A stretch of 64,000 nt of DNA, taken from contig OX465599.1 in NCBI GenBank assembly GCA_950022295.1, positions 4,030,001-4,094,000 of the forward strand, given 5' to 3'. Position numbers and translations under genes: made by a program. Shown one piece after another: positions 11,388 through 23,158 of the stretch. The notes under the pieces are model-generated. The model was not told the origin of the DNA, did not search any database, and worked only from the letters and a program-made list of their open reading frames with translations. The first letter of the stretch is position 1. Each line of letters starts with the position of its first letter. This DNA comes from Bromus sterilis (lineage: Eukaryota > Streptophyta > Magnoliopsida > Poales > Poaceae).

Positions 11388-12550
11388 TATTTTGGAATGG
11401 CTGCTAATGTTCCCAATGGTGCTTAATTGGGATTCCTATTTTGCGCAAATACACGAAATTGACTAACACAAATTTTGAATTCAAGTAACACTTACAAATA
11501 GCTCATTACTCGTATATTTACAGTAAAGATGATGTTGAGCAAAGTTTAAAAAAATTATATGGGGACGATAGTTATATACCTTGTCTGATTGAGGAGCTTT
11601 TTGAGTTTTGTGGACAGCTCTTCCACCGTTGTCGGGATGGTTTGCTCATCGTTTGGTTTCTTCTTGAGGATCTGCTGGAGCACTTGTGCGAGCAGACCCT
11701 CCATGTCCTTGCGGGCATCGAATGCTTGTGACACGGACACCATCGCCTGGGAGGGGAAGTCCGTTTCCAGCTGCCGGCACAACTCCATGGCCAGGGTCGT
11801 CTTCCCCAGTCCTCCGAACCCCACAATGGAGAGCACCTTGAGACTCTTGTCATCCTCGTCATGGAGCGGCGCCTTGATCTTGTTAGCCAGGGCGTCAACC
11901 TGCTCGGTGATGCCCACAAACTGATGAGGGTCGTCGGCACGGCGTAGAGAACTCGCGGAGAGAGACGCCGCCGACACAGGGGCCAAGAAGGCAGCTCTTG
12001 GCAGCGTGGCCCGGTCGATGCCGTAGCGAACGCGGCGCTCGCTGACGACCGAGGTACGAGCCAGGAGGTCCTTGATGTCGGCGGCGAGGGTGCGCTGCAG
12101 CACCAGCTTCTCGTACGGGTACCTGGCCATGCGCTTGGCGCGCAAAAGCAGGTATCCGGCCCAGGAGAAGATGAACTACTTGCCGGCGACGTCACTTGGC
12201 GGTGGTGGCAGTGGGCGGACGATGCGGATACAGTAGGTGTCGGTGCAGTCTTGGGCGTCGTAGACGAGGTCGTGCACCTGCTTTTCCCACTCCCGGACGA
12301 TGTGGTCGACGGAGCCTTCCTCCGCCTCGGAGATGACGCGGAGGACGGCGTTCATGGTGGCCAGCTCGTCCCGTAGGTGGACGACCTTGCCACCCACGCC
12401 GTGGATCTCCTGGAGCTCCTCCACTAGCACCTTCCCGACCTTGCTCACAACGGACTGCCCCGCGCTCTCCATCCTCGCTCGGTGGACAACTTGGTTGGTT
12501 GGAGGAGGAAGATGGCAAATGGCGATCGTTTCACCCAGACCAAGCTTGCC

Positions 12551-12558
12551 ATTATAAT
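12551..12558 (-). promoter_or_regulatory. TATA-like box of NLR1
   Basis: On the minus strand CCCAGATTATAATGG lies about 80 bp upstream of the NLR1 ATG. The same context precedes NLR2 (34137-34146). Confidence 0.5.
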
Positions 12559-12745
12559 CTGGGAAGCCCACTGTACATCTAGTGAGTAAAATATAGTAAT
12601 GGTAAGTAAAGTGTGCCTGGGTAGATGCAGGCCTCAGTCAGATCAGCGTCATGGACCCCAAGAGTTAATTTCGTTTGAAAGGACATAAGAGTTAATTATT
12701 GCGAGCCCCACGTAGCTGCAAACGGGTACACGCGGGCCTCGGTAA
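12553..12745 (-). other. NLR1 proximal upstream sequence (copy A)
   Basis: CTGGGAAGCCCACTGTACATCTAG onward matches the sequence upstream of NLR2 (34141 onward) and a detached copy at 14116. It contains GTAGATGCAGGCCTCAGTCAG, the empty site of the Stowaway present in the NLR2 copy. Confidence 0.7.
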
Positions 12746-13164
12746 GGTCGGGTGAAATCACTAATTAGCGAGTAATCTTTCCAACGAACCCTAACTCTTT
12801 TCGTGCTTGACAAGTGATGATTTGTACGCGCGTTATTTGTCGTGATGTGGAGGTTTCTTTTTCCCTTTTAAAAGGCATGCGACTTACTTTTCAGGAAGCA
12901 TATTCATGCCTCCATGCGAAGCACATTCGTGCCTTTTTTTTAAGGCACGCGGGATGCATTTTTTTTAAAGGCACACGTCGTGCCTCTCTCCGAAGCAGAT
13001 TAGTGATTTCGTGAGACGTATGATCGTGCCTCTTTTTTTTAAAAAAAATTAGAATTTTTTTTCATCAAAATGTAAAGAAAAATCGCGTGATAACCGAAAA
13101 AGCCGAAAAAACCCGCGGAAAAACTCACCTAAATACCAAAAATGCGTGCATAAAAATAAAAAAA
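12745..13164. mobile_element. Element with GGCACG inverted repeats, relative of 28043-28588
   Basis: Several GGCACG and CGTGCC units separated by T-rich spacers lie at 12870-13040, and CTTTTCGTGC..CAAGT near 12798 matches the left part of the 28043-28588 element. It sits between NLR1 proximal upstream DNA and a block duplicated at NLR2, where it is absent. Ends were not resolved. Confidence 0.45.
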
Positions 13165-14115
13165 CATCTTACCAAAGACAGAGACCAAAGAGAAGATAAA
13201 AGCATATTATCAATTAAATCCCTGTATTGGTGTGATGGAATTCAATTCAAGCCGGGCCTGCCTGCACAGCTATAATTGTTGATGTCAATCACATGGCTGC
13301 CTAGATATTATTGGGAGGGAGCATCTTTGCTGTGGGAATGGGGGTATCGTACGGTTGCTACATGGAGAGGACCTTGACGACGATTATTTGTTGTTGCACT
13401 GGATCGATCCCATCCAAGTTTTTGGCACACGTTCAAGTAAATATTTGTGTTTCATCACAAGTAGGTTTGTTACACCCTAAGAAGCATTCATACAAATATT
13501 ATATTTTTGGCTGGACAACTTGTTTTCTATGATGTTTTAGATTATATTGAGTTTTTGGTCCACGGAAAAAATAAACTGACCCCACATTTTAGTAAACATC
13601 GTGCTTCATAAAATATTTGGTATATCACTACCTAAACTTTATCCTAGAAACCATAATTTTTGGATAACTGGTTTTTTCCTATGATTTTCTGCGTGTTTTT
13701 TGAGTTTTGTCAATCATGGGAACCACCGTCAAAAGTCCTATCAATCGCACTAAACACTAGATTAGATCTGGTTGCTACTAGTTTCATCAATAGTCGGTAT
13801 TTCTCTGCAAAGAACATGAAGAGTATGTAATATGTGCAAAAGCAACCCCAAAAGATGGTGCGCGGTTTCTGTGAGTAGATAGTACGTGCAAAAGCAACCC
13901 CAAAAGATGGTGCGCGGTTTCTGCACTTCCTCTGCTAGTGCCCAAAGGATTGCATGTTATACTATCATCTTACTTATTGTGAGAGCTTCGGCGGTGTGCC
14001 AGTAGCTTGCATTTCATGAAACTCTTGCCATTCACGGAAAACTTATTCCATCATGTTTTTGAAATATCTTTGTCTTAACAGGAAGAAAAACCTGTTCTTA
14101 AAAAAACAACAGGCA
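13165..14115. repeat. Upstream duplicon X, copy 1 (pair with 34880-36017)
   Basis: This block is collinear with 34880-36017, starting at CATCTTACCAAAGAC and ending AACAACAGGCA. A segment of about 215 bp present in the NLR2 copy (around 35025-35240) is missing here. Internally, GCAAAAGCAACCCCAAAAGATGGTGCGCGGTTTCTG is tandemly repeated near 13835-13922. No gene is supported. Confidence 0.8.
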
Positions 14116-14598
14116 ATCTGGGAAGCCCACTGTACATCTAGTCAGTAAAAAATAGTAATGGTAAGTAAAGTGTGGCAAACTCGGGTAGATGCAGGCCTCA
14201 GTCAGGTCAGCTTCATGGACCCCAAAAGTTAATTTTATTTGAAAGGACATAACACAGATAGTTATTGCGAGCCCAATGGAGAATAGGTTTGGTGTATACA
14301 TTTACGAGCCCAATGTAGCTGCAAACGGGTACATGCGGGTCTCAGTAAGGTCAGGTATGGCACCTGTTTTTTCTTTGCTTGTGGGCCCATGAATTAACTT
14401 TGCCAGCCCAATGAGACTTCTGGTCCTACACATAAGATCCAACAACAGTCAGTCAGGGCATGGTCTTTTTCAAGAAGTAAAACAAGAAAATATGCAGAGA
14501 AATTGTAAGAACAAAATACACATTTAGATGGTTATACACAGTTAATCTGGGGCATTCCCAGAGGATGCAGAGCAAAGCCGACGATGGTGCGAATAATA
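14116..14598 (-). repeat. Detached copy of NLR upstream sequence (copy B)
   Basis: CAATCTGGGAAGCCCACTGTACATC onward repeats the upstream region of NLR1 (12553) and NLR2 (34141-34854), but no NLR exon lies next to it. It ends at GGTGCGAATAAT, the same point at which the NLR2 copy continues into CTAATCCATTG. It may be the remnant of a lost fourth NLR unit. Confidence 0.75.
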
Positions 14599-14763
14599 TA
14601 TTTTTATTTTTTTTAAACGGAGGCAAAAGATTTGCCTCATTTATTGATTAAGAAGAAGATAGAGTTTGATACAAACCGAACCAAACACCGCATGACGATT
14701 ACTCCCTATTAACAATACACCCTAGTTTCTTTGCTCCGGCCACAACCCATAGCTTTGCCTCCT
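14599..14763 (-). mobile_element. LINE 3' end
   Basis: Read on the minus strand the segment ends TCTTCTTAATCAATAAATGAGGC, then GTTTAAAAAAAATAAAAA, a poly(A)-like tail typical of plant LINE 3' ends. It is cut at 14764 by the LTR terminus. Confidence 0.55.
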
Positions 14764-15855
14764 TGTAAGGCCCGATATGCGGTACTGTTCCAGATCTAGA
14801 TGTTTCCATCCAGGTCCGGGGACGAAGCACATATCGGTCCCACCGCGACATATGACATAGCCATATGCCCCGGATTTCCAACATGATATCACAACATTAC
14901 AGATACAGGGATACAACATCTCATACAATCGGCATACAACTGTCTTAATACAATACAACGGCGTAAGATACATGTCTGAGTATATACTACAAACAAATTC
15001 CTAGTGGCAAAGAGAAAAACATCGATCCCGTAACCACACGGGTCCAGGCCCTCCGCCGGGATCCATCTAACTAGTCGTCGTCGAGTCTCCACGTGAAACG
15101 GCGACCACCATACCTGTAGTCGATCAAGAACCCTTAAAAGAGTTTGGGGGTAGTATCATGAGTACAGAGGTACTCAGCATCCAACTGTAGTGGTCATCTG
15201 ACCCAGCAAGGACTTCATCACTCGTCATTCTAGGACAACTAGTAGGTTACGGTAAGGAAGGGGTAAGTGGTGAGGTTGCTGCCGCACTAGCATTTATGAA
15301 GTGGCTAACGATCTAGAGAGTAAGATAAAAAGCCAAGCATTCTATGAGGAATCGCCTCCAACAAGTCTTGCTATCAACTACTTACGCAAGCATAACACCT
15401 ATCATATCCTTGTCCTCCTCTTCGCATCCCGACGAAGAAGAAGCAGTCAAGGCACACACACACGTTGATCAAGTTATATTAAAATTATCTCAGCTGTTGT
15501 TGTCTATGAACAAGGAGTAGGTCTCAAGTCATCCATAATCGTGGACACGGCTTCTCGAAAAGATTTAACCCTGCAGGGGTGTACCAACTGCCCATTACAA
15601 GACTACGCACGCACGCCCATCTCTCTCAGTTGCTACCCATGATAGGCAAGCATTTTATGATTTAGTCCCAAGAGATCCGGAACGACAGGTCTCTCTAACT
15701 AACGACGCACAAATCCGGGTGGCCCCCGGTGAGTCGACATCCAACTCAAAAGTCGGCCGCGCTCTCGAATCGGCCTCTACCGTCTGGACGAGGTCGGATA
15801 GGTTGCCCAAACAGATGTGGACAACCCCCTAGCTCCCTGGGGTGGACCAACAAGA
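14764..15855 (-). mobile_element. LTR fragment, relative of the long LTR at 49370-52956
   Basis: It starts TGTAAGGCCCGATATGCGG, the reverse complement of the CGGGCCTTACA terminus at 52956, and is collinear in reverse with about 51850-52956, including the GGTGGCCCCCGGTGAGTCGACATCC stretch. It is diverged and truncated at 15855. No coding sequence is present. Confidence 0.75.
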
Positions 15856-15869
15856 GAAACCAGATTATA

Positions 15870-16087
15870 ATTTAACAATATCAAAATTGCTTTTCAATCT
15901 ATAAAAAACTCAAACAATCCTAGTGATTCTATAAATTTAAGCATACCAAGACCTATAAAGGCTAGTAAAATCAGATTATAATTTAACATTATATATACAT
16001 CCTCTTATTTAGGAATGCTTTAGTATAGCTATAAAGCTTTAGTTGGTGGCGATGGGTTCAACGCTTAGCATTTTATGTACATCCTTT
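15870..16087. repeat. Duplicated flank, copy 1 left part (pair with 36390-36590)
   Basis: CAAACAATCCTAGTGATTCTATAAATTTAAGC and following sequence match 36422 onward; collinearity resumes at 19683 after the Helitron. No gene is supported. Confidence 0.75.
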
Positions 16088-19000
16088 TCTACTACTAATA
16101 TAAAAAGCACCAGAAGGGCTGGAACAATTGATCCCGTACGTTCAATGCTATTTATCCAATGGACCAGATTACACCCATGTTGTATGGCACAACATACCTC
16201 ATCCCGTAAAAGAAAACTCTTCGGTACGTCTAATCTAATCTAATCTAATCTAATCTCACGCGAAAAAACCTCCCGTCCCTAAGGCTGCCCCGCCCCCCAT
16301 CCCCGGCTCCCCGCCGCCACTCCTCTGCCAGAACCCCCACCCCATCCCCGCCGGCCCACCACTCCCCTGCCGCCGCCCCATCCCCGCCAGTAAGCGAGAC
16401 GACCAGGACTGAACGGCTGTGCTGCCCTCGCGCGTCTTCATCGGGCTGAACGGGAGGGCTGCCCCGCGCGTCTTTTTCGGCATGGCCGGCTGCGCCTCCC
16501 CCCGTCTTCCTTGACCTCACCGGCTGCGCTGCTCTTCTCTCCTGCAGCCAGCCTCCGGCTTCGCTGCGTCGCTCTTCTTCCTCGGCCTGACCAGCACAAC
16601 GAACAGACCTGGTGTGGGAATTATATACTCTTCCTTGTGACCTCCCGTTCTTTTTTTTACTCTGATCCTATGTTCTTGTAGCATTAATATCACCTTTTAA
16701 TTGCAAGGGGCTAGATATGGTGAGCGTTTGGTATAGACAAGTTTAAAAAAAATAAGATTGTGATGTCTTGTTAACAAAATTTTTAGATCATTGGAATGAA
16801 GATTTAGCAATACACCGTAGATTTATATACGAACAAGCTTCATAATTGCGTAGATAGCAAGCCACTGCTAACATAATTTCTAATTGCTAGCTAATCTCCT
16901 ACAAATGTCACTGGAGATTTCATACTGTGTTGTTCAATACACGTAAAGTGTTTTTCTAATTTCTAACTAATTTAATAACTGTTCAAAAATATACAATGCT
17001 TCATAATTGCAATCCAGGATACCGTCGCTGATGGATGGAACTCAACCTCAAGAATGTGACCATCAGGGAATCGAACCCTCATCACTGCCTATAGTTAAGA
17101 AGGTTAGCAACAGGATGAAATTTGCCATGAAACTAGATTCAGACAAAAGGAACAAGAAACAAATTATATAAGAATGAGACATGGAACTGTCTAATTCTAA
17201 ATTAAATAATACTGAATTAATAAGTAAAGGAAAAATAAATTTGTTTGTAAGTAAACAATTAGAACTATGTGCATCATTTTGAAGTATTTATTCATAAGAT
17301 TTCGCATGCCAGTAGCCGGACTTTTACTAATAAACAGAGGAGACAATTATGGGCCATGTATAGCTCAACTAAAAAATGAAGAATCCCTTTCAGGTTGAAG
17401 TCTAAATTCAGTTTGCACCGGCACGTCAGTACCTCTACATTCCCTTCACCATGTGCTTATGCAGTGAATATAGAACTATCCAGAAGAAGATATACATACA
17501 TGAGAAAACATTATCAAAATTTAGTCAGTTCATAATTTGCTTTTGTTGATCTAATTAAAATTTGAACCACATTACATTATATTTCACAATGTGCTTATGT
17601 TGTGAATATAGAGCTATTCAGAAGAGCATGTGCACAAGAGGTTTTTTATTAACATGAAGTTTCGGAGGATACAAGGTGCTCAAATTATGTTAGCAGATCC
17701 ATATGATGTGCAAGAAACTAATAAGCTGTGCAATGCAGGATGGACACGGGCATGACCACCGGATACGAGGTCGTCATCAGGGACGTTGGCGCACACGGGA
17801 GCGAAAAATTTCTATGAAGCTTCAATCCTAAGTTGGTTAGCCTATCTCTAATCTACTTGCAGCTTGTCATTCATTGCCAAAATTGGGCTTTATGGGATTC
17901 GGTGGCACACGAATTCTAATTATAAGTTGAACATGGAAGCACTGTGTTTTTCTTGTGATAACTCACCATGAACGAATGGGCAGTGCATTGATATCTATTG
18001 CTGAGTAATAAAAATATTATTTTTGGTTTGGATACTTGTTTATTGGACTATAGAATACATATGTACAGTTGGATTGCCAATTTACTATTTGTTTCATGAT
18101 AATAGTTTGTTCTCACATTAGCATACATCTAAACTTCTAGATCCATTTTTCATGCGTGGTAGGTTAAAGCATCCATCTTTGTACTGTTTTATATGTGTAT
18201 GTATGTTTTTTTTGGAAGAATCATATATGCTTCGAGCCGAGTTGCAGGTAATGATAGAGATCACTTGGAAGTTAGATCGAGGAGATGTTTCTTGCAGATT
18301 GCTCAAAATAACTTTGCTCTATCGGTGTATCGTAAATCTGAAATTTAGTCTGTATTTTCTGAATAAAGGAATACACCACACATGATTCAAGGTTTATCAC
18401 ATCTCATTATCCTTTTCTTGGCAATTCAATTATCTGTAGTACATCAGGAATTGCTGAAAGTTCACAACACCATGTGGTGTTTCTTAGGCTGATCCCACAT
18501 AAGATAAGAGACATCCATATATCACCTATCAATCATTATTCAAGGTTTAAATAAGGATCTTTATTATCTTCACAGCTTAGCCACAGTGCAAAGGTGAAGA
18601 GCTTAGCCGTTTAATTGTAATTGTGTTGCTCAAATGTGACACACTGTATTTCAGGACTAATACTTGAACACACCCTTCCAAGTTCCAACATTAATCTTTA
18701 TATCCATGAAATGTGAAATAGCTTATGAGTTTTCTTTGCAGGTAACCAAACTGAAACATGTTTCTCCCTGAAACCGTGCCAAAGCAATCACAATCTTCTT
18801 TATCTTTCTCTGATTCAAATAGCAAGAAAATGACTTCTTACTAATTACTTTGATTTGCTATTTTGGGGAACCAGGTGAAGTATCCTCCACATATGGCATT
18901 AAGGTATCACTAGAAGTGCACTTTTATTTCCGCGCTTACTCGCACTATCCTATATGCATGGAAACTAATTTACCATTTTGATTATTTGGTGTATACAATA

Positions 19001-19682
19001 GAAAAAAGGAAGCAGAGCTGCCACATACTCTTGTTGTATTGTATTCTCAAGTTGTACCAGAAACAAGCTTTCTTTTGGATGGAGCAAAAAAAAAATCCTT
19101 CCCTGCTTGAGTGCCTGCACTGTTGCTGACAAGTATGCGATTTTTTATGTTGTTTGTATAATTTAGAAAGAATATTTATAATGGTCATTGCTAATCGTTG
19201 TTTTTTATCTTTACTGTAGGGCTCCTATTGGGCGCATCAATGTTTTCTCTCATGAAGCGACCAAGTGTCCAAGTTTAAGTTAGATAACACGAGGAGGGGT
19301 TAGTATTTTAGGATGGTTCCTCTTGTATGGGTCATTTAGGTTATACTTGAAATTTAATGATGTACCATTTTGCATTGATTCCTGCAGTTTCTTAATTGAT
19401 TGGCCAATGCTATTTTGAATGTATTGGTTAACTATTTCAATGGACAAATGAATACTTATGCTTTTCTTCGAAACGTATATTCATTTTGCTTCGACACTTA
19501 CATTTTCTATAAGAATTTAGTAGTTCCTGAAGTAACAAAGTGGTGTTGGTTTCTATAGCCCTACAAATTCTTTCAAGTCCATTTTAGAAAACTCATCACT
19601 CTCATTTCCTCTTAGTGGTACGTAGATGTTATGACTTAACAAATCATGATTTATACGTGCGTTGCACGTGCAAGCTTACTAG
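16088..19682 (+). mobile_element. Helitron, 3595 bp, non-autonomous
   Basis: The 5' end is TCTACTACTAATATAAAAAG and the 3' end is CTAG at 19679-19682. A perfect hairpin ACGTGC-GTT-GCACGT (19655-19669) sits nine bases before CTAG, and a T follows the end, as in Helitrons. The uninterrupted target is seen at about 36585-36605, where ATTTTATTTAGTAATG replaces ATCCTTT[Helitron]TATTTAGTAATG. No Rep/helicase frame was found. Inside are a GC-rich segment (16260-16560), intron-like AT-rich DNA and an exon-like UBX fragment (17014-17089), suggesting host gene capture. Confidence 0.85.
17014..17089 (-). pseudogene. Captured exon resembling a plant UBX-domain (PUX) protein
   Basis: On the minus strand, after an AG at an ATAGGCAG context, the frame reads AVMRVRFPDGHILEVEFHP followed by SATVS, then a GT. 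RVRFPDG.xLE..F.PS is the beginning of the UBX fold in plant UBX-domain proteins, which are Cdc48/p97 cofactors. Only this one exon was recognised; other captured exons may exist around 17740 and 18230. It lies inside the Helitron and has no start codon of its own, so it is called a gene fragment. Confidence 0.5.
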
Positions 19683-20204
19683 TATTTAGTAATGTTTCAA
19701 AATTTTCTCCAAAGCAATGTGCAAGAGCCAAACTGCTACTTTCATTGTTGGTGTGCCACAAATTGATATCAAATCTAGAGAGAGGATTCTGACAATGAGT
19801 TAAAAAAATTCTCCAAAACAATGTGCATGGGCCCCGTTTTCTCTCTCGCCGCAGGATTGAAATCGAGTGGTCCAGCGCTAAACAGTGTTATTACACGGAG
19901 GCAGTGCTTCATTTCTACAAGAGGCTGGAGCACCTGTGCTAGTAGCATGGATCTGTACATCAGTGTATAGGGATGGCTAAGAGATCTAGCTGCAGTCAGG
20001 GAGCAACTAATATAAAATCTGGGCTTACGGTGGAAGAATATAAAAAAACAAGACCGGGTTGTTGGATTGATTATGCAAAAGTTTACAACAAATGCCAACA
20101 GGAAACAACAATGATATACTTACTAAACCTCTACAGACTCTTAAGTCCTACTTGTGTTACAGGCTTACAGCAACAACAATATCTCAGTCAATGATCTCAG
20201 AAAT
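19683..20204. repeat. Duplicated flank, copy 1 right part (pair with 36605-37080)
   Basis: It is collinear with 36605-37080 and includes an internal tandem of AATTTCTCCAAAGCAATGTGCA at about 19697 and 19803. About 45 bp near 20125-20170 is extra relative to copy 2 and lies between CTTAC repeats. No gene is supported. Confidence 0.75.
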
Positions 20205-20968
20205 GAACAATGGGCGGGGGCGGCTCACCCATCCCCTCCACCCACCTCCCCCTCCGTCCTCCTCCTCCCTCGTGCCGCCGCCGGTGCGCGGCGTCGGCAG
20301 GGCCTCCTCTCCTTCGCGTGTGGTGGGGCGGCGCGGGACGGCTCCACTGGGCGCTGACGCGGTGCTGCGGGGGCGCGGCGGCGCGGCAGCAGCGGATGGC
20401 GGCGGCGGCGGCTGCCTGAAGCTCGTGGCAGTGTGGAGGGCTCCGGGCGGCCGGTCTGGCGGATCTGGCCGTCGGCGGCGCACCGGCGGCGAGCCTGGCC
20501 AGGGGCGGCGGCAGGCCTGGCCAGGGGGTGGACTGGTGGCGTGCTGCCTCCCTTCGGCGTGATCCTGAGACGCGGGGTGGCCTGGCCCTCCTTCGGTTGG
20601 CTCTGGCTTGGCCGGATCTAGCCATGGGGGCGGCCCTCTGCTTCTGCTGCGCGGAACGGTGCCATGGCGGCTCCAGTGAGCCATTCCGAGGAGGTGTGCG
20701 CTGGGTTTGCGGCTGCGTGGTGGCGGTGGTGCGTGCTGATGGGGTGGCGACGGATCTCGACGCGGTCGCCTATGGCGGCGGTGGCCTGCCGGTCTGTCCT
20801 ATGAGGCAGCGCGGGCCGAGGCAACTTCAGCGGGAGTTGCGGCGGATCTGGTTGGTGGAGGCGCTAGCGGCGCAGGGCGGTGGTGGCGGCCGGCCCTCTC
20901 TTGGATCTGGTCTGATGGTGCGCAGGGCTGGGTGGACTTCGCCGCATGCGCCTTGGGGATGGACCAGA
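20205..20968 (+). mobile_element. GC-rich LINE-type 5' fragment
   Basis: The sequence is homologous, in the opposite orientation, to the right part of the LINE at 53130-56694 (for example GGTTGGCTCTGGCTTGGCCGGATCTAGCCATGG and the GCATGCGCCTTGGGGATGG stretch). It is cut off at about 20968, where copia sequence begins without any LTR, so the junction is a deletion breakpoint. Long open frames in it are composition artefacts. Confidence 0.6.
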
Positions 20969-21820
20969 TCAAGTACCGACGGGTATCCGGTATAGTGAAG
21001 TCCATGGCTCATTGTACCCTTTAGATAGCGCATAACTCTTTCAATAGCATGCCAATGAACATCTCCCGGATTTGAGACAAACTGGCTCAATTTGCTCACA
21101 GCAAATGCGATGTCAGGTCTCGTAGCGCAAGCTAGGTACATGAGTGATCCAATCACTTGAGAATATCTCAACTGATCTACAGTTGTGCCTTCGAACTTTC
21201 GAATCTGCACACTAGGATCATATGGCGTTGGAGAAGATTTGCAATCTGAATATCCAAAGCGACTCAGAATCTTCTCAACGTAGTGGGATTGCAAAAGCGT
21301 AATTCCACCTTCATTATCTCTCAATAGCTTGATGTTCAAGATAACATCAGCCACACCAAGATCTTTCATCTCAAAGTTTTGAGATAGAAATGTCTTAACC
21401 TCCTCAATGACTTTGAGGTTGGTTCCAAATATCAGTATGTCATCAACATATAAGCACAGTATAACTCCTTCGCCCCCACCATGGCGATGGTATACACATT
21501 TGTCAGCTTCACTTACAAGGAAGCCAGCAGATGTCAAAGTTTTATCAAACTTCTCATGCCACTGCTTAGGTGCTTGCTTCAGGCCATATAAAGATTTCAA
21601 TAGCTTGCACACCTTTCCTTCCTGACCATCTACTACAAAGCCATCTGGCTGTTGCATGTAGATTTCCTCGTCTAGCTCTCCATTTAGGAAAGCCGTCTTA
21701 ACGTCCATTTGATGCACAAGAAGACCATGCGAGGCAGCCAACGAGAGTAATACTCGAATGGTTGTCAGTCTGGCCACCGGTGCATAAGTATCAAAGAAAT
21801 ATTCTCCTTCCTTCTAGGTA
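20969..21820 (-). pseudogene. copia reverse transcriptase and partial RNase H
   Basis: The fragment contains MDVKTAFLNGELDEEIYMQQP, YGLKQAPKQW and the catalytic YVDD in CLYVDDILIFG, then SPTPYDPS, RYSQVIGSLMYLACATRPD and the start of RNase H (RYLKGTMSHGLHYTGYPSV). It then runs into foreign LINE-like sequence. A TAG separates it from the upstream part of the same domain (near 21816). Confidence 0.9.
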
Positions 21821-23158
21821 TAGCCCTTAGCCACGAGCCTAACCTTGTATTTTTCAATACTGCCATTAGGCCTAAGCTTCTTTTTGAACACCCATTTACA
21901 TCCCACAGGTTTGCAACCATAGGGACGATCAGTGATTTCCCATGTTCCATTAGCCAAGATGGAATCCATCTCGCTACGAACCGCATCTTTCCAGTAGTCA
22001 GCATCTGGTGATACATAAGCTTCTGAAATAGAAGTGGGAGTATCATCCACGAGGTACACAATGAAATCATCACCAAAGGACTTTGCAGTCCTCTGTCTCT
22101 TGCTCCTAATAGGAGCTTCATCGTCCTCCTCCACAGGATTATCATCATGAGTTCGTTCATAATATTCCATCGGAATGGCGGGTTCAAGAATCTCATCAGA
22201 TTCATGTCTAGAAGTTCTTTGCATATCTCTCATGGGAAATATATCCTCAAAGAATGTAGCATCTTTAGACTCCATAATCGTACTGACCTTCACGTCAGGT
22301 ACCTCAGATTTCACCACTAGAAATCTATATCCAACGCTGTTCTTAGCGTAGCCCAGAAAAACGCAGTCCACGGTCTTTGGTCCAAGCTTACGCTTTTTGG
22401 GGATCGGCACATTGACTTTCGCCAAACAGCCCCAAGTACGCAAGTATGATAGTGTTGTTCTTTTCTTCTCCCATAATTCATAGGGAGTGATCTCGTTATC
22501 CTTCACGGGAACCTTATTCAGGACATGACAAGATGTCAATATAGCCTCCCCCCACCATGCCTTGGATAAACCCGATGTATCTAACATGGCGTTAACCAAA
22601 TCTGTTAGAGTACGGTTTTTCCGTTCGACAACCCCGTTTGATTGGGGTGAATAGGGAGGCGTCCTCTCATGAATAATTCCATGTTCCGCACAGAAAGAAT
22701 TAAAATCATTGGTTCTCAACTTCTGCTTTATAGATTTTAAAGTAGTGCAGAGCCTCATCTTTAGTGTTTAACAGATACACATAGCAAAATCTAGTGGAGT
22801 CATCTATCAATGTCATGAAGTATTTCTTTCCACCTTTAGTCAACACACCATTCATCTCGCATAGATCAGAATGTATGAGTTCTAGTGGCGCCAAGTGTCT
22901 CTCCTCCGCAGCCTTGTGGGGCTTGCGAGGTTGCTTAGCTTGCACACATGCATCACACTTAGAACCTTTGGATAAAGTGAAACTCGGGATTAAATTCATC
23001 TTAGCTAGCCGCGTCATACAACCGAAATTTACGTGACAAAGACGTGAATGCCAAATCTCAGATTCATCAACGATAGAATGTATATCCTTTACATAAATCA
23101 TGTAGGGAAAGGCGGAACAAACCTCCGCATTCATAACCTTTACCAATGAATAATCCAT
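21814..23158 (-). pseudogene. copia integrase and start of reverse transcriptase
   Basis: Two overlapping frames cover this part. The first (23158-22706) has the pre-integrase HSRLCHVNFG and zinc-binding CDACVQAKQ, then integrase core LIHSDLCEMNG. The second (22758-21814) has RTPPYSPQSNGVVERKNRTL and the RT start WVFKKKLRPNG. Between them the stretch holding the second catalytic aspartate is deleted, so integrase would be inactive. Confidence 0.85.

Larger units (their letters stand above)
7324..12472 (-). pseudogene. NLR1: CC-NB-LRR resistance gene with premature stop in the coiled-coil domain
   Basis: Two exons on the minus strand: exon 1 is 12472-11580 and exon 2 is 9289-7324, with the stop codon at 7326-7324. 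Splice sites are GTATAT at 11579 and AG at 9291-9290. The join is phase 2 and restores the kinase-2 motif YLIVIDDVW. Exon 1 encodes an Rx-type coiled coil starting MESAGQSVV, an EDVID-like VYDAQDCTD and a P-loop GFGGLGKTT. Exon 2 encodes RNBS-B (CCSRIIVTTR), GLPL as CGGMPLA, RNBS-D (CMVYLSIFPED), MHD as VHD, and LRRs. Read through, it would be 952 residues. An in-frame TAG at 12178-12176 (codon 99) interrupts it, next to a deletion of the STTLVGRLVRRGS segment kept in NLR2 and NLR3. Intracellular immune receptors of this class detect effectors and trigger cell death. A truncated product from the ATG at 12145 (lacking most of the coiled coil) is possible. Confidence 0.9.

Noticed and set aside
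20092..20995. Long open frames on both strands in the GC-rich block
   Set aside because: The block is homologous to the LINE 5' region at 55840-56694 and the frames are composition-driven.
23067..23158. Programmed frameshift between copia gag-protease and integrase frames
   Set aside because: The element also has an integrase deletion and a reverse-transcriptase nonsense codon, so ordinary decay is the simpler explanation.
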